A stretch of 64,000 nucleotides of DNA. Origin: Burkholderia sp. D-99 (lineage in GTDB: Bacteria; Pseudomonadota; Gammaproteobacteria; Burkholderiales; Burkholderiaceae). The stretch spans positions 62,001 through 126,000 of the forward strand of contig NZ_JAAOXM010000016.1 in the NCBI RefSeq assembly GCF_011605345.1, given 5' to 3'. A program made the position numbers and the translations under genes. Below, piece by piece: positions 9,033 to 18,329 of this stretch (positions within the stretch are counted from its first letter, which is position 1; every line of letters starts with the position of its first letter). Below the pieces are notes generated by a model. That model made no database searches. It was not told the origin of the DNA and saw only the letters and a program-made list of their open reading frames with translations.

Positions 9033-9935
9033 TTACACGCCGAGCAGCGGGCGTGCATAGTGATCGACGAGCAGCGCGGCAAACAGCAGCGACAGGTAGA
9101 CGATCGAGTAGCGGAAGGCCTTGCGGGCGAGTTCGTCCGAATAGTCGCGATGGATCTTCCACGCATACGCGAGGAACACCGCGCCGAGCAGCACCGCGCT
9201 CGTCAGGTAGACAGCCCCGCTCATCCCGGAGATGAACGGCATCAGCGTGACTGCGAACAGGATCACGGTGTACAGCAGGATGTGCAGCCGCGTGAACTTC
9301 TCGCCGTGCGTGACGGGCAGCATCGGCAGCCCCGCGTTCTCGTAATCCTTGCGGCGATACAGCGCGAGCACCCAGAAATGCGGCGGCGTCCACACGAAGA
9401 TGATCAGCACGAGGATCCACGCGTCGCCCGGCACCGCGCCGGTGACCGCGGCCCACCCGAGCGCCGGCGGCATCGCGCCCGACGCGCCGCCGATCACGAT
9501 GTTCTGCGGCGTCATCGGCTTGAGCAGCAGCGTGTAGATCACCGCGTAGCCGACGAAGGTGGCGATCGTCAGCCACATCGTCAGCGGGTTCGTGAACGTG
9601 TAGAGCGTCCATGCACCGACGCTGCCCAGCACGGCCGAGAACACCAGGATCTGCGGCGTCGTGATCTCGCCGCGCGCGGACGGGCGCCACGCGGTACGGC
9701 GCATCATCGCGTCGATCTTCTGTTCGACGAGGCAGTTGATCGCGAACGCCGCACCGGCCAGCAGCCAGATGCCGACCGTGCCGCCGATCAGCACGTGCCA
9801 CGGCACCATGCCCGGCGTCGCGAGGAACATGCCGATCACCGCGCAGAACACCGCGAGCTGCGTGACACGCGGCTTCGTCAGCGCCATGTACTGCGAAAAC
9901 CGGCTACCGGGCGATTGGGAAAGGGTGCTTTGCAT
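9033..9935 (-). CDS. ctaB: Protoheme IX farnesyltransferase (heme O synthase)
   Basis: 300 residues with multiple membrane helices of the UbiA prenyltransferase family. Motifs include [18 protein letters not shown], the first aspartate-rich site [15 protein letters not shown] and the second [19 protein letters not shown]. It farnesylates heme b to heme O, the substrate of CtaA in the adjacent upstream gene, together supplying heme A to the aa3 oxidase. The start at 9935 is 8 bases after the ctaA stop. Confidence 0.93.
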   Translation of the reverse strand: MQSTLSQSPGSRFSQYMALTKPRVTQLAVFCAVIGMFLATPGMVPWHVLIGGTVGIWLLAGAAFAINCLVEQKIDAMMRRTAWRPSARGEITTPQILVFSAVLGSVGAWTLYTFTNPLTMWLTIATFVGYAVIYTLLLKPMTPQNIVIGGASGAMPPALGWAAVTGAVPGDAWILVLIIFVWTPPHFWVLALYRRKDYENAGLPMLPVTHGEKFTRLHILLYTVILFAVTLMPFISGMSGAVYLTSAVLLGAVFLAYAWKIHRDYSDELARKAFRYSIVYLSLLFAALLVDHYARPLLGV

Positions 9936-9943
9936 GGGGGCGG

Positions 9944-11056
9944 TCACGCCGGGGCGGCGTCGCGCGCAGGCTGCGCGACACGGCCGGGGCGGCTTGAAAG
10001 GATGCGAAAGTTTAACATGACGACGAGCAGCAGCAGGATCGCGGCCCCGCCGTTGTGCGCGACGGCGACCGGCAGCGGCCACTGCAGCACGATGTTGGTC
10101 AGGCCCGTCACGAACTGCAGCAGGACGACCAGCAGCACGCCGTTCGCGGGCCGCCGCAGCGACTCGAAGCGGCGCATCTTCAGCGCGAACGCGACCAGAT
10201 ACGCGACCACCACGAACGCGAACGTGCGGTGGGTCCAGTGGATCGCGACCAGCGCGTCCTGCGTGATCGCCTCGCCGTCCTTCGTCATCCCGAGCGCACG
10301 CCACAGGTGGAAGCCGTGCTGGAAGTCCATCGGCGGAATCCACTGGCCGTTGCAGGTCGGGAAATCGGTGCATGCGAGCACCGCGTAGTTGGTGCTCACC
10401 CAGCCGCCGAGCGCGATCTGCACGACCAGCAGCGCGAGCGCCGCGAGCGCGGCCGCGCGATAGCGGCCGGCTTCCGGATCGTACGACGGCAGCGGCGTCT
10501 GCCGCGCCGCGAGCCAGCCAAGCGTGCCGAGCAGCGTGAGGCCGAGCAGCAGGTGGATCGTGACGATCACCGGCTGCAGTTTCATCGTGACCGTCCACGC
10601 GCCGAACGCACCCTGCACGAGGATCAGCAGCAGCAGGCTCGTCGGCCACCACGGCGACACGTGCAACGGGCGGCGGCGCAGCCTTGCGGACCACGCGATC
10701 ACGACCTGCGCGATGATCAGCACGCCGATCGCCATCGCAAAATAGCGGTGGATCATCTCGATCCACGCCTTCGACATGCTGACGGGGCCCGTCGGCATCG
10801 CCTGGTGCGCGGCCGTGATCGCGGCGTGCGCGATGAACGGCGACGACGTGCCGTAGCAGCCGGGCCAGTCAGGGCAGCCGAGCCCCGAGTCGGTGAGCCG
10901 CGTGAAGCCACCGAACATCACGAGGTCGAGCGTCAGGAAGGTGGTGATCCATACCAGCTTGCGAAACTTGTTGTCGTCGGCCTTCACCCACACGTACGAC
11001 AGCGGCAGCAGCGCGATGCACAAGCCGATCAGGCCGAGTTGCAGTAGATACGACAT
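9944..11056 (-). CDS. ctaA: Heme A synthase (COX15/CtaA family)
   Basis: 370 residues with about eight membrane helices. Heme-ligand histidines appear in EMIHRYFA and [12 protein letters not shown], and the characteristic [21 protein letters not shown] lies near residue 50 (shown here as [12 protein letters not shown] and CPDWPGCYG). It oxidises heme O to heme A in the inner membrane for subunit I. It lies between the Sco-like membrane protein gene and ctaB in a compact minus-strand run. Confidence 0.93.
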   Translation of the reverse strand: MSYLLQLGLIGLCIALLPLSYVWVKADDNKFRKLVWITTFLTLDLVMFGGFTRLTDSGLGCPDWPGCYGTSSPFIAHAAITAAHQAMPTGPVSMSKAWIEMIHRYFAMAIGVLIIAQVVIAWSARLRRRPLHVSPWWPTSLLLLILVQGAFGAWTVTMKLQPVIVTIHLLLGLTLLGTLGWLAARQTPLPSYDPEAGRYRAAALAALALLVVQIALGGWVSTNYAVLACTDFPTCNGQWIPPMDFQHGFHLWRALGMTKDGEAITQDALVAIHWTHRTFAFVVVAYLVAFALKMRRFESLRRPANGVLLVVLLQFVTGLTNIVLQWPLPVAVAHNGGAAILLLLVVMLNFRILSSRPGRVAQPARDAAPA

Positions 11057-11080
11057 CGGTTCTTTGCCTCTCGTCTTGCC

Positions 11081-11707
11081 TTAGCCGATGCTCGACCACT
11101 TCAGCAGCTTCGTCACGTCCGACTTGATCTTGCCGGGGTTCGGATCCTTCGGAAAGCGCATCATCAGGTTGCCGTTCGGGTCAACCATGTAGATGTGGTC
11201 GCTGTCCTTCGTGCCCGCGTCGGCCGGCAGCCACGCGGCCACCGCGGCCGGGTCGGCGACGAGCCGGCGCGTATCGGGATAGGCATCCAGCACCTTCTGC
11301 GGCGTCGCGCCCGCATCGCTGCGCAGCCACACCATCGTGATCCGGTGCCGCTCGCCTGCCTGCGTGACGCGGATCTGGCGCATGAAATAGAGTTTCTGCG
11401 CGCATGCATCGTCGCACGCGCTGCGGTCGGTCATCACGAACAGCCACACGCCGCGCAGCGACGACAGCGGTACGGTCTTGCCGGTTTCGTCGGTCACCTG
11501 CAGATCCGCGGGGATCGGACGCTGCGGCTCGATCAGCGTGCCGTAGTTGGTCGAGCCGCCCTTCGGCTTGATCACGTAATAGGTGAAGTACGACGCGATC
11601 ATCGGCGCGGCGCACACGAGACCCAGCAGTACGAGCATCCAGCGACCGCGCTTGCGGGCCGCCGGCGAGATCGGCGCTGCGGCCGGACCCTGACGGGAAG
11701 ATTGCAT
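11081..11707 (-). CDS. Membrane-anchored Sco/thioredoxin-like oxidase assembly protein
   Basis: 208 residues with one N-terminal membrane helix (about residues 23-45) and a periplasmic domain. The domain has a thioredoxin-like layout: GKTVPLSSLRGVWLFVMTD, then C98-x3-C102 in SACDDACAQ, and a late HIYMVDPNGNLMMRFP strand. The CxxxC spacing and position match the Sco copper site, so I infer a role in CuA or heme insertion. Its place between the Surf1-like gene and ctaA supports this. Often annotated only as a hypothetical or transmembrane protein. Confidence 0.7.
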   Translation of the reverse strand: MQSSRQGPAAAPISPAARKRGRWMLVLLGLVCAAPMIASYFTYYVIKPKGGSTNYGTLIEPQRPIPADLQVTDETGKTVPLSSLRGVWLFVMTDRSACDDACAQKLYFMRQIRVTQAGERHRITMVWLRSDAGATPQKVLDAYPDTRRLVADPAAVAAWLPADAGTKDSDHIYMVDPNGNLMMRFPKDPNPGKIKSDVTKLLKWSSIG

Positions 11708-11767
11708 GGACAAATCAGACCTCTCGAAACGAACCCGCGGCGCCGGCGCCGCGTCCTGGCATGGCGC

Positions 11768-12481
11768 TCACGCGCCGGCCGACTTCTTCGCCGCACGCCG
11801 CGCGGCGTACAGGCCGAAGCCGAGCGCGGCCGCCGCCATCGCCCACCACTGAAACATGTAACCGTAATTGCGCTCGACGCCGGTCGTCGCCGCCGGCCAG
11901 TCGCGCACGAGCTTGTCGCCGTCGTCGCTCGTCTGCTGGATCACGAACGGCTGCAGCGCCAGCCCGGTTTCCTTCGCATACGCGGCGACGTCCAGGTTCT
12001 GCCGGATCTTCTGGTGCGCCGCCGACCCGCCTTCGCCGAGCTCGAACGCACGCGACGCGTCGGCGCGCGCAATGCCGACGATCTCGACATCGCCCGCCGG
12101 CGTCGCGAACGGCTCGATCGCCGTGCGATCGGAGATATTGCGCGGCAGCCAGCCGCGGTTCACGAGCACGACGCCGCCGCCCGTGAGTTTAAACGGCATC
12201 ACGACGTAAAAACCCGGCTGGTCGTTATACGGCCGATTGTCGAGGAACACCGCCTGCTCGGGCAGAAATTGGCCCTTGGCCCGCACGCGATGAAACTCGA
12301 TCGACGCGAGCGGCATCGGCTGCGCGCCGACGTCGACGGGCACCGCCTGCTCGTAGCGTTCGATACTCGCCTGCAGCGCTTCCTTCTGGTGCGCACGGTC
12401 GCGCTGCCAGAAACCGAGACGGATCGTGACCGCGACGACGACGAGAATCAGCAGCGCAGGCAGCCAGCGAATCTTCATCAT
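11768..12481 (-). CDS. SURF1 family cytochrome oxidase assembly protein
   Basis: 237 residues with two membrane helices, one at each end, flanking a periplasmic domain. Family signatures: LGFWQRDRAHQKEAL near the N-terminus, FLDNRPYNDQPGFYVVMPF in the middle, VLVNRGWLPRN, and the C-terminal NYGYMFQWWAMAAAALGFG. SURF1 assists heme A insertion into subunit I. It is the first gene of the Surf1-(Sco-like)-ctaA-ctaB-sco run. MM start at 12481. Confidence 0.92.
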   Translation of the reverse strand: MMKIRWLPALLILVVVAVTIRLGFWQRDRAHQKEALQASIERYEQAVPVDVGAQPMPLASIEFHRVRAKGQFLPEQAVFLDNRPYNDQPGFYVVMPFKLTGGGVVLVNRGWLPRNISDRTAIEPFATPAGDVEIVGIARADASRAFELGEGGSAAHQKIRQNLDVAAYAKETGLALQPFVIQQTSDDGDKLVRDWPAATTGVERNYGYMFQWWAMAAAALGFGLYAARRAAKKSAGA

Positions 12482-12562
12482 GCGGCCCGCCCGGCACGTG
12501 CCGGAAAGCGAAGTGCGATAATTATCCTCTTCCTTTCGAATTGCCGTCGTCCGGTTCGTGTC

Positions 12563-12772
12563 ATGCACATACTCGTTCCCATCGCCTTCGTCCTCATCAT
12601 TGCCAGCATGGGCTCGGCGCTCTACTTCATGATGCACGACCGCGGCCACACGAAACGCATGGTCTGGTCGCTCGCCACCCGCGTCGGGCTGTCGGTGTCG
12701 CTGTTCCTGCTCATCCTGATCGCGAACTGGATGGGCTGGATCCATTCGACCGGCCTGCCGATCGGACGTTGA
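12563..12772 (+). CDS. Twin transmembrane protein (DUF2909)
   Basis: 69 residues, almost entirely two membrane helices (about 4-23 and 38-58) joined by the short basic loop HDRGHTKRM. The pattern matches the DUF2909 family, which is regularly found beside cytochrome oxidase assembly genes in beta-proteobacteria. It is transcribed divergently from the SURF1 gene and converges on coxC. The role is unknown; association with the oxidase is inferred from location only. Confidence 0.75.
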   Translation: MHILVPIAFVLIIASMGSALYFMMHDRGHTKRMVWSLATRVGLSVSLFLLILIANWMGWIHSTGLPIGR

Positions 12773-12831
12773 TCCGTTTGCCGCCACGGCCGCTGTGACA
12801 TTTCGCCGCACGGCCGTGCCACCAAGCAAAA

Positions 12832-12859
12832 GCGCCGCCTGACTGAGTCGCGGCGGCGC
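12832..12859 (-). terminator. GC-rich hairpin downstream of coxC
   Basis: An 8-bp stem (12832-12839 with 12852-12859) with a 12-base loop is followed on the minus strand by TTTTG. It may be a back-up terminator behind the stronger one at 12908-12937. Confidence 0.45.
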
Positions 12860-12907
12860 CAGGGTGGTGAAGGCCGGTAGTCACGCTGCCCGGCCGCCCC
12901 CAATGAA

Positions 12908-12937
12908 AACGGCCCGCGCATTGCTGCGCGGGCCGTT
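12908..12937. terminator. Intrinsic terminator of the oxidase operon
   Basis: A perfect 13-bp stem (12908-12920 with 12925-12937) has a 4-base loop, and the minus strand ends in TTTTCATT. It lies 8 bases past the coxC stop and closes the coxB-to-coxC transcript. Confidence 0.9.
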
Positions 12938-12944
12938 GTTCCAT

Positions 12945-13802
12945 TTACAGCCAGTAGACGACGACGTACAGGCCGAGCCAGACGACGTCGACGAAGTGCC
13001 AGTACCACGCGGCACCTTCGAATGCGAAGTGGTGATCGGGCTTGAAGTGGCCGCGGATCATCCGCACCAGCACCACCGCGAGCATCGTGCCGCCGAGGAA
13101 CACGTGGAAGCCGTGGAAGCCGGTCAGCAGGAAGAACGTCGAACCGTACACGCCCGAGTTCAGCGTCAGGTTCAGTTCGTTGTACGCGTGGTAGTACTCG
13201 AAGCCCTGCAGGAACAGGAAGCAGATACCGAACGCGAGCGTCGCGGCCAGCCATGCGATCGCCTTCTTGCGATGATCGTCACGCAGTGCGTGGTGCGAGA
13301 TCGTCAGCGTCACGCCCGACGACAGCAGGAATGCGGTGTTCAGCGTCGGGATCGGCCACGGGCCCATCGTCTTGAAGTGACCGGCGAGCGCGGCGGGGCC
13401 TTCGTTCGGCCACACGGCGGAGAAATCCGGCCAGATCAGCTTGTAGTCGAGGCTGCCGAGCTGGTGCAGCGCGATTTCACGTGCATAGAACAGCGCGCCG
13501 AAGAACGCACCGAAGAACATCACTTCCGAGAAGATGAACCAGCTCATGCTCCAGCGGTACGACTTGTCGACGTTCTTGCCGTAATGACCGCCTTCCGATT
13601 CGGCGATCGCGTCGCCGAACCAGTGATACAGCGTGAAGAGCAACCAAAGCAGGCCGAGCAGCGCCGTAAACGGCGCCCAGTCGTGACCGTTGATCCACAG
13701 CGCTGTCGATCCGAGCATGACCAGCAGGCCGATGGCCGCGCTGATCGGATGCTGCGACGGATGCGGCACGAAATAGTACGGGGTCTGGTTTTGACCGCTC
13801 AT
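12945..13802 (-). CDS. coxC: Cytochrome c oxidase subunit III
   Basis: 285 residues with seven membrane helices. Characteristic blocks: WSMSWFIFSEVMFFGAFFGA, GVTLTISHHALR, LTGFHGFHVFLGGTMLA and the C-terminal HFAFEGAAWYWHFVDVVWLG. It is a structural subunit of the aa3-type proton-pumping oxidase in the inner membrane. It is the last gene of the coxB-ctaD-ctaG-coxC run, followed by an intrinsic terminator. Confidence 0.95.
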   Translation of the reverse strand: MSGQNQTPYYFVPHPSQHPISAAIGLLVMLGSTALWINGHDWAPFTALLGLLWLLFTLYHWFGDAIAESEGGHYGKNVDKSYRWSMSWFIFSEVMFFGAFFGALFYAREIALHQLGSLDYKLIWPDFSAVWPNEGPAALAGHFKTMGPWPIPTLNTAFLLSSGVTLTISHHALRDDHRKKAIAWLAATLAFGICFLFLQGFEYYHAYNELNLTLNSGVYGSTFFLLTGFHGFHVFLGGTMLAVVLVRMIRGHFKPDHHFAFEGAAWYWHFVDVVWLGLYVVVYWL

Positions 13803-13943
13803 GCTTGATTCTCCACTTCAGTCCAATTTGTGTACCGGAAACCGCTCCGGCTTTATTTCTTGCGCGGCGTGACCACCACCGCTCCTTCCTGCACGCGGCG
13901 CCGTGGCACCGCGCACTGCATTCTTCTTTCGTGGCCGCGGGCT

Positions 13944-14144
13944 TCAGCCCACGACGGCACGCACGATCAGGATCAGCACGCCGATGAACACACCGGCCGC
14001 CAACAACGCGACGATCAGCACGTGCAGCGGATTGAGCTGCGTCGCGTCGGCCTCCAGGTCGCGCCGCTTGCGCACCCCGAAGAACGACCACAGCACGGCT
14101 TTCAGCGCCTGGCCGAACGACCCGCCCCGCTTGACCTCCGTCAT
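13944..14144 (-). CDS. DUF2970 small membrane protein
   Basis: 66 residues. The amphipathic start QALKAVLWSFFGVRKRRDLE is followed by NPLHVLIVALLAAGVFIGVL, a single membrane helix. This is the DUF2970 pattern, usually seen inside aa3 oxidase operons of beta-proteobacteria between ctaG and coxC, as here. No biochemical role is established; a small assembly or accessory subunit is plausible. Confidence 0.8.
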   Translation of the reverse strand: MTEVKRGGSFGQALKAVLWSFFGVRKRRDLEADATQLNPLHVLIVALLAAGVFIGVLILIVRAVVG

Positions 14145-14160
14145 CGCCCCGCCTCCGTTG

Positions 14161-14769
14161 TCATGCGTCCGGCTTCGCCGCGCCCTGCGCCGCGGTCTTG
14201 CCCGGCGCCGGCGCCGGCGTGGCCGGCGTATTCAGCTCGAAGAACGTGTACGACAGCGTGATCGTCTTCACGTCCTTCGGCAGTTTCGGATCGATCACGA
14301 ACACCACCGGCATCTTGCGCGATTCGTTCGCGGCCAGCGTCTGCTGCGTAAAGCAAAAGCACTCGATCTTCTTGAAGAACTCCGTCGCCTGCTTCGGCGC
14401 GTAGCTCGGAATCGCCTGTGCAACGACCGGCCTGCCCTGCCCGTTCGTCACGTCGTACACGATCGTCGTCAGCTCACCCGGATGCACGTCGAGACTGTTG
14501 TGCTCCGGCTTGAACCCGAGCGGCCCGCGCGCGTTCGCATCGAACTCGACCGACACCGTGCGGCTGGTGTCGACCTGCGAGTTCTTCACCTCGCGCTCGC
14601 TGACGTCGCGCTGCACCAGGTTGTTGATGCCGGTGATCTGGCAGATCGCCCGATACATCGGGATCAGCGCGAAGCCGAAACCGAACATCAGCCCGGCCAC
14701 GACGAAGAGCTTCACCAGCATCGAACGATTGAATGCGCGATCGACGGCGCCCTCTTCCGGCTTCGACAT
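14161..14769 (-). CDS. ctaG: Cytochrome c oxidase assembly protein CtaG (Cox11 family)
   Basis: 202 residues. One N-terminal membrane helix (about 18-38, LFVVAGLMFGFGFALIPMYR) is followed by a periplasmic domain with the copper-binding CFCFTQQTL motif near residue 123 and VVFVIDPKLP. Cox11/CtaG inserts CuB into subunit I. It sits between the small assembly protein gene and the DUF2970 gene. Confidence 0.93.
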   Translation of the reverse strand: MSKPEEGAVDRAFNRSMLVKLFVVAGLMFGFGFALIPMYRAICQITGINNLVQRDVSEREVKNSQVDTSRTVSVEFDANARGPLGFKPEHNSLDVHPGELTTIVYDVTNGQGRPVVAQAIPSYAPKQATEFFKKIECFCFTQQTLAANESRKMPVVFVIDPKLPKDVKTITLSYTFFELNTPATPAPAPGKTAAQGAAKPDA

Positions 14770-14804
14770 ACGACAACTTCCTCGCTACTGCGTCTGTTGC
14801 TGCA

Positions 14805-14945
14805 TCAGTGAGTGGACAGCCACCACTGCTTGATCACGACACCCACAAAAAAAACGGCGGCGATGACGAGCAGGATGAGGCCGAGCCGCTTGTTGCCCGC
14901 GCGGATCTGCTCGGGCGTTCGTCTTTCTTGTGGATTCCGGGTCAT
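14805..14945 (-). CDS. Cytochrome oxidase small assembly protein
   Basis: 46 residues: a charged head (MTRNPQERRTPEQIRAGNK) and one membrane helix (RLGLILLVIAAVFFVGVVIK, ending WWLSTH). This tiny protein is a standard member of beta-proteobacterial aa3 oxidase operons between ctaD and ctaG. It is too short for many gene finders. The operon position and typical sequence support it as real. Confidence 0.75.
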   Translation of the reverse strand: MTRNPQERRTPEQIRAGNKRLGLILLVIAAVFFVGVVIKQWWLSTH

Positions 14946-15025
14946 CTGAAACTTCGCTGAAATTTCAATTCCGCGCCCGCCGCGCCTGCCTGCGCGGCAG
15001 GCAGCGGCGGAACGCTGGGTAAAAC

Positions 15026-16633
15026 TTATTCGACGTGCGGCGGTTGCTCGAACGTGTGGAAGGGAGCCGGGCTCGGCACCGTCCACTCGAGGCCCGTCGC
15101 GCCATCCCACGGCTTGTCCGACGCCTTTTCCAGCTCGCCGCCGCCACGGTAGGCCGGCAGCGCGACTGCGAACAGGAAGTACACCTGCGCGAGGCCGAAG
15201 CCGAATGCGCCGATCGTCGCGACCTGGTTGAAGTCCGTGAACTGCGCCGGGTAGTCCGCATAACGACGCGGCATGCCTGCGAGGCCGACGAAGTGCATCG
15301 GGAAGAACGTCAGGTTGAAGAAGATCATCGACGCCCAGAAGTGGATCTTGCCGCGCGTCTCGTTGTACATCCAGCCCGTCCACTTCGGTGCCCAGTAGTA
15401 CCAGCCCGAGAACAGCGCGAACAATGAGCCGGCCACCAGCACGTAGTGGAAGTGCGCCACCACGAAGTAGGTACCGTGATACTGGATGTCGAGCGGCGCC
15501 ATCGCGAGCATCAGGCCCGTGAGGCCGCCGAACGTGAACACGAACAGGAAGCCGATCGCGAACAGCATCGGGGTTTCGAACGTCATCGAGCCGCGCCACA
15601 TCGTCGCGAGCCAGTTGAACACCTTCACGCCCGTCGGCACCGCGATCAGCATCGTCGCGTACATGAAGAACAGCTGGCCGGTGACCGGCATGCCCGTCGC
15701 GAACATGTGGTGCGCCCAGACCATGAACGACAGGATTGCGATCGAAGCCGTCGCATACACCATCGAGCTATAGCCGAACAGCGTCTTGCGTGCGAACGCC
15801 GGGATCACCTGCGACACGATCCCGAACGCCGGCAGAATCATGATGTACACCTCGGGGTGGCCGAAGAACCAGAAGATGTGCTGGTACATCACCGGGTCGC
15901 CGCCGCCTGCCGCGTTGAAGAACGACGTGCCGAAGTGGCGGTCGAACAGCACCATCGTGATCGCGCCTGCCAGAACCGGCATCACCGCGATCAGCAGGTA
16001 CGCCGTGATCAGCCACGTCCATGCGAACATCGGCATCTTCATCAGCGTCATGCCCGGTGCGCGCATGTTCAGGATCGTCACGACGATGTTGATCCCGCCC
16101 ATGATCGACGATGCGCCCATGATGTGGACCGCGAAGATCGCGAAGTCCATGCCCGGGCCCATCTGCGTCGACAGCGGCGCGTAGAGCGTCCAGCCGGCAG
16201 CCGTCGCGCCACCCGGCGCGAAGAACGAACCGACCAGCAGCACGGCCGCGACCGGCAGCAGCCAGAAGCTGAAGTTGTTCATCCGCGCGAACGCCATGTC
16301 GGACGCGCCGATCTGCAGCGGAATCATCCAGTTCGCGAAACCGACGAACGCCGGCATGATCGCGCCGAACACCATGATCAGGCCGTGCATCGTCGTGAGT
16401 TCGTTGAAGAACTCCGGACGCATGATCTGCAGGCCCGGCTCGAACAGCTCGGCCCGGATCGCGAGCGCCATGACGCCGCCCGACAGGAACATGATGAACG
16501 AGAACAACAGGTACAGCGTACCGATGTCCTTGTGGTTGGTGGCGAACAGCCAGCGCCGCCAGCCGTGCGGCATTTCGTGCGCGTGGTCGTCGTGCGCGTG
16601 GTCCGCGGCTACGTCGTGCCCGATGCTAGACAT
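15026..16633 (-). CDS. ctaD: Cytochrome c oxidase subunit I (aa3 type)
   Basis: 535 residues with 12 membrane helices. Heme and CuB ligands are visible: TMHGLIMVF (heme a His), WFFGHPEVYIMILP (CuB His and cross-linked Tyr), VWAHHMFATGM (CuB His pair) and TYFVVAHFHYVLVAG (heme a3 and heme a His). The HPEVY and D-channel residues indicate a type A proton-pumping oxidase. It follows coxB and precedes the assembly genes. Confidence 0.97.
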   Translation of the reverse strand: MSSIGHDVAADHAHDDHAHEMPHGWRRWLFATNHKDIGTLYLLFSFIMFLSGGVMALAIRAELFEPGLQIMRPEFFNELTTMHGLIMVFGAIMPAFVGFANWMIPLQIGASDMAFARMNNFSFWLLPVAAVLLVGSFFAPGGATAAGWTLYAPLSTQMGPGMDFAIFAVHIMGASSIMGGINIVVTILNMRAPGMTLMKMPMFAWTWLITAYLLIAVMPVLAGAITMVLFDRHFGTSFFNAAGGGDPVMYQHIFWFFGHPEVYIMILPAFGIVSQVIPAFARKTLFGYSSMVYATASIAILSFMVWAHHMFATGMPVTGQLFFMYATMLIAVPTGVKVFNWLATMWRGSMTFETPMLFAIGFLFVFTFGGLTGLMLAMAPLDIQYHGTYFVVAHFHYVLVAGSLFALFSGWYYWAPKWTGWMYNETRGKIHFWASMIFFNLTFFPMHFVGLAGMPRRYADYPAQFTDFNQVATIGAFGFGLAQVYFLFAVALPAYRGGGELEKASDKPWDGATGLEWTVPSPAPFHTFEQPPHVE

Positions 16634-16676
16634 GAGAATCTCCTAATGCGAATACGTCGACTAACTCAGCGACACG

Positions 16677-18248
16677 TCAAGCCGCCGGCCCGATCTCGAC
16701 ACGCCGGGCTTCCTTCGCGTCAGCCCCGCCCGAGATCGTTTCCGGCTTTTTGAGAATAATGTGGTCTTCCGCCACGCCTGCTGCCTTCAGCGCGTCGCGC
16801 ACGGCCTGTGCGCGATGCTTCGCCAGTTCGGCGTTCGCGTCGGCCGAGCCCGTCTTGTCGGTAAAGCCCGACAGCGCGAGCTTCGCGTCCGGATGTGCCT
16901 TCGCATAGTCGGCCGCGGCGGCGATCGCCGCTTTCGCGTCGGCCGGCAGCTCGCTCTTGCCCGTCTCGAAGTAGATGGTCGACAGTGCGGCCGATGCCGA
17001 CGCTGCCGCCGGTTGCTCGGCTGCGCCCGACGCGGCTTGCGCCGGTGCCGAGGCCGCTTCGGCCGATGCCGCTGCGCCTGCCGTGTCTTCCGGCATCTTG
17101 CCGTTACGCGCGTCGGCCACTTGCTTCGGCTGCAGCAGGTCGTTCTTGTGGTTGCCCCACGAATTGCGTTCGTACGTGATGACCGATGCGATGTCGAGAT
17201 CCGACAGCGAGGCCCACGACGGCATCGCGCCCTTGCCGTGCAGCACGCGCTCGACGTGGCCGGCGATCGGGCCGTTCACGATCGGGCTGCCGTCCATGGC
17301 CGGGAAGGCGCCGAGGCCCTTGCCGCTCACCTGGTGGCAGGCCGCGCAGTTCGCCTTGTAGACTTCCTCGCCGTGCGCGACGAGTTCAGCCATCGTGTAG
17401 ACCTTGTTCGGATCGACTGCGGCGCTGGCCAGCTTGGCCTTCTGCGCGGTGACCCACTTCGCGTAGTCGTCGTCCGACAGGACTTCGACGACGACCGGCA
17501 TGTACGCGTGCTCCTTGCCGCACAGCTCGGTACAGAAACCGCGGAACGTACCGACCTTGTCGGCCTTGAACCACGTGTCGCGCACGAAGCCGGGGATCGC
17601 ATCCTGCTTCACGCCGAACGCGGGCACGTACCACGAGTGGACGACGTCGTTCGCGGTCGTGATGATGCGGATCTTCTTGTTGACCGGCACGACGAGCGGG
17701 TTGTCGACTTCCTGCAGATAGGTGTCGGTGATCGGCTTCTTGCCCATCACTTCGTCACGCGGGGTGCTCAGCGTCGACAGGAAGCCGATGCCCTCGCCCG
17801 GGCCCTTCACGTAGTCGTAGCCCCACTTCCACTGGTAGCCGGTGACCTTGATCGTGAGATCGGCGTTGGTCGTGTCCTTCATCGCGACGACGGCCTTCGT
17901 GGCCGGCAGCGCCATCAGCACGACGATGACGAACGGCACGATCGTCCAGATGATCTCGACGGTCGTGCTTTCATGGAAATTGGCGGCCTTGTGGCCTTTG
18001 GATTTGCGGTGCGCGAAGATCGAATAGAACATCACGCCGAACACGCCGACGAAGATCACCGTACACAGGATCAGCATCATCGTGTGGAGATCGTAGAGCT
18101 CCTCGGCGATTTTCGTGACCGGCGGCTGAAAGTTGATCTCGTTGACGCGGGGGCCGCCCGGGCTATCACCGACCGCCAGGGCGGCACCGGCAAAGAGCAA
18201 TCCGCTGCATGCCAGCACGCCCGTGAGGGCTCGCTTGATTGTTTTCAT
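16677..18248 (-). CDS. coxB: Cytochrome c oxidase subunit II fused to cytochrome c and OmpA-like domains
   Basis: 523 residues, much longer than a plain subunit II. Order: signal peptide (1-25), two membrane helices (about 53-78 and 97-117), cupredoxin domain with CuA ligands (His204, Cys239, Cys243, His247, Met250), class I cytochrome c domain with C301-A-A-C304-H305 and Met342, an Ala/Ser-rich linker (386-423), and an OmpA C-terminal-like domain (424-522) with GFTDKTG, a conserved Asp464/Arg479 pair and a terminal RRVEIG. The first parts pass electrons from cytochrome c to subunit I. The OmpA part lies on the periplasmic side and could bind peptidoglycan. The start at 18248 has AAGGA 5 bases upstream. 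Confidence 0.93.
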   Translation of the reverse strand: MKTIKRALTGVLACSGLLFAGAALAVGDSPGGPRVNEINFQPPVTKIAEELYDLHTMMLILCTVIFVGVFGVMFYSIFAHRKSKGHKAANFHESTTVEIIWTIVPFVIVVLMALPATKAVVAMKDTTNADLTIKVTGYQWKWGYDYVKGPGEGIGFLSTLSTPRDEVMGKKPITDTYLQEVDNPLVVPVNKKIRIITTANDVVHSWYVPAFGVKQDAIPGFVRDTWFKADKVGTFRGFCTELCGKEHAYMPVVVEVLSDDDYAKWVTAQKAKLASAAVDPNKVYTMAELVAHGEEVYKANCAACHQVSGKGLGAFPAMDGSPIVNGPIAGHVERVLHGKGAMPSWASLSDLDIASVITYERNSWGNHKNDLLQPKQVADARNGKMPEDTAGAAASAEAASAPAQAASGAAEQPAAASASAALSTIYFETGKSELPADAKAAIAAAADYAKAHPDAKLALSGFTDKTGSADANAELAKHRAQAVRDALKAAGVAEDHIILKKPETISGGADAKEARRVEIGPAA

Positions 18249-18329
18249 AGCATCCTTACCCAAAATTTCCATTCAAACCCTCCCCCGTCGCAAGTCACCG
18301 TCCGCCATGCGGCCGGTGCCCGCGCCTCG

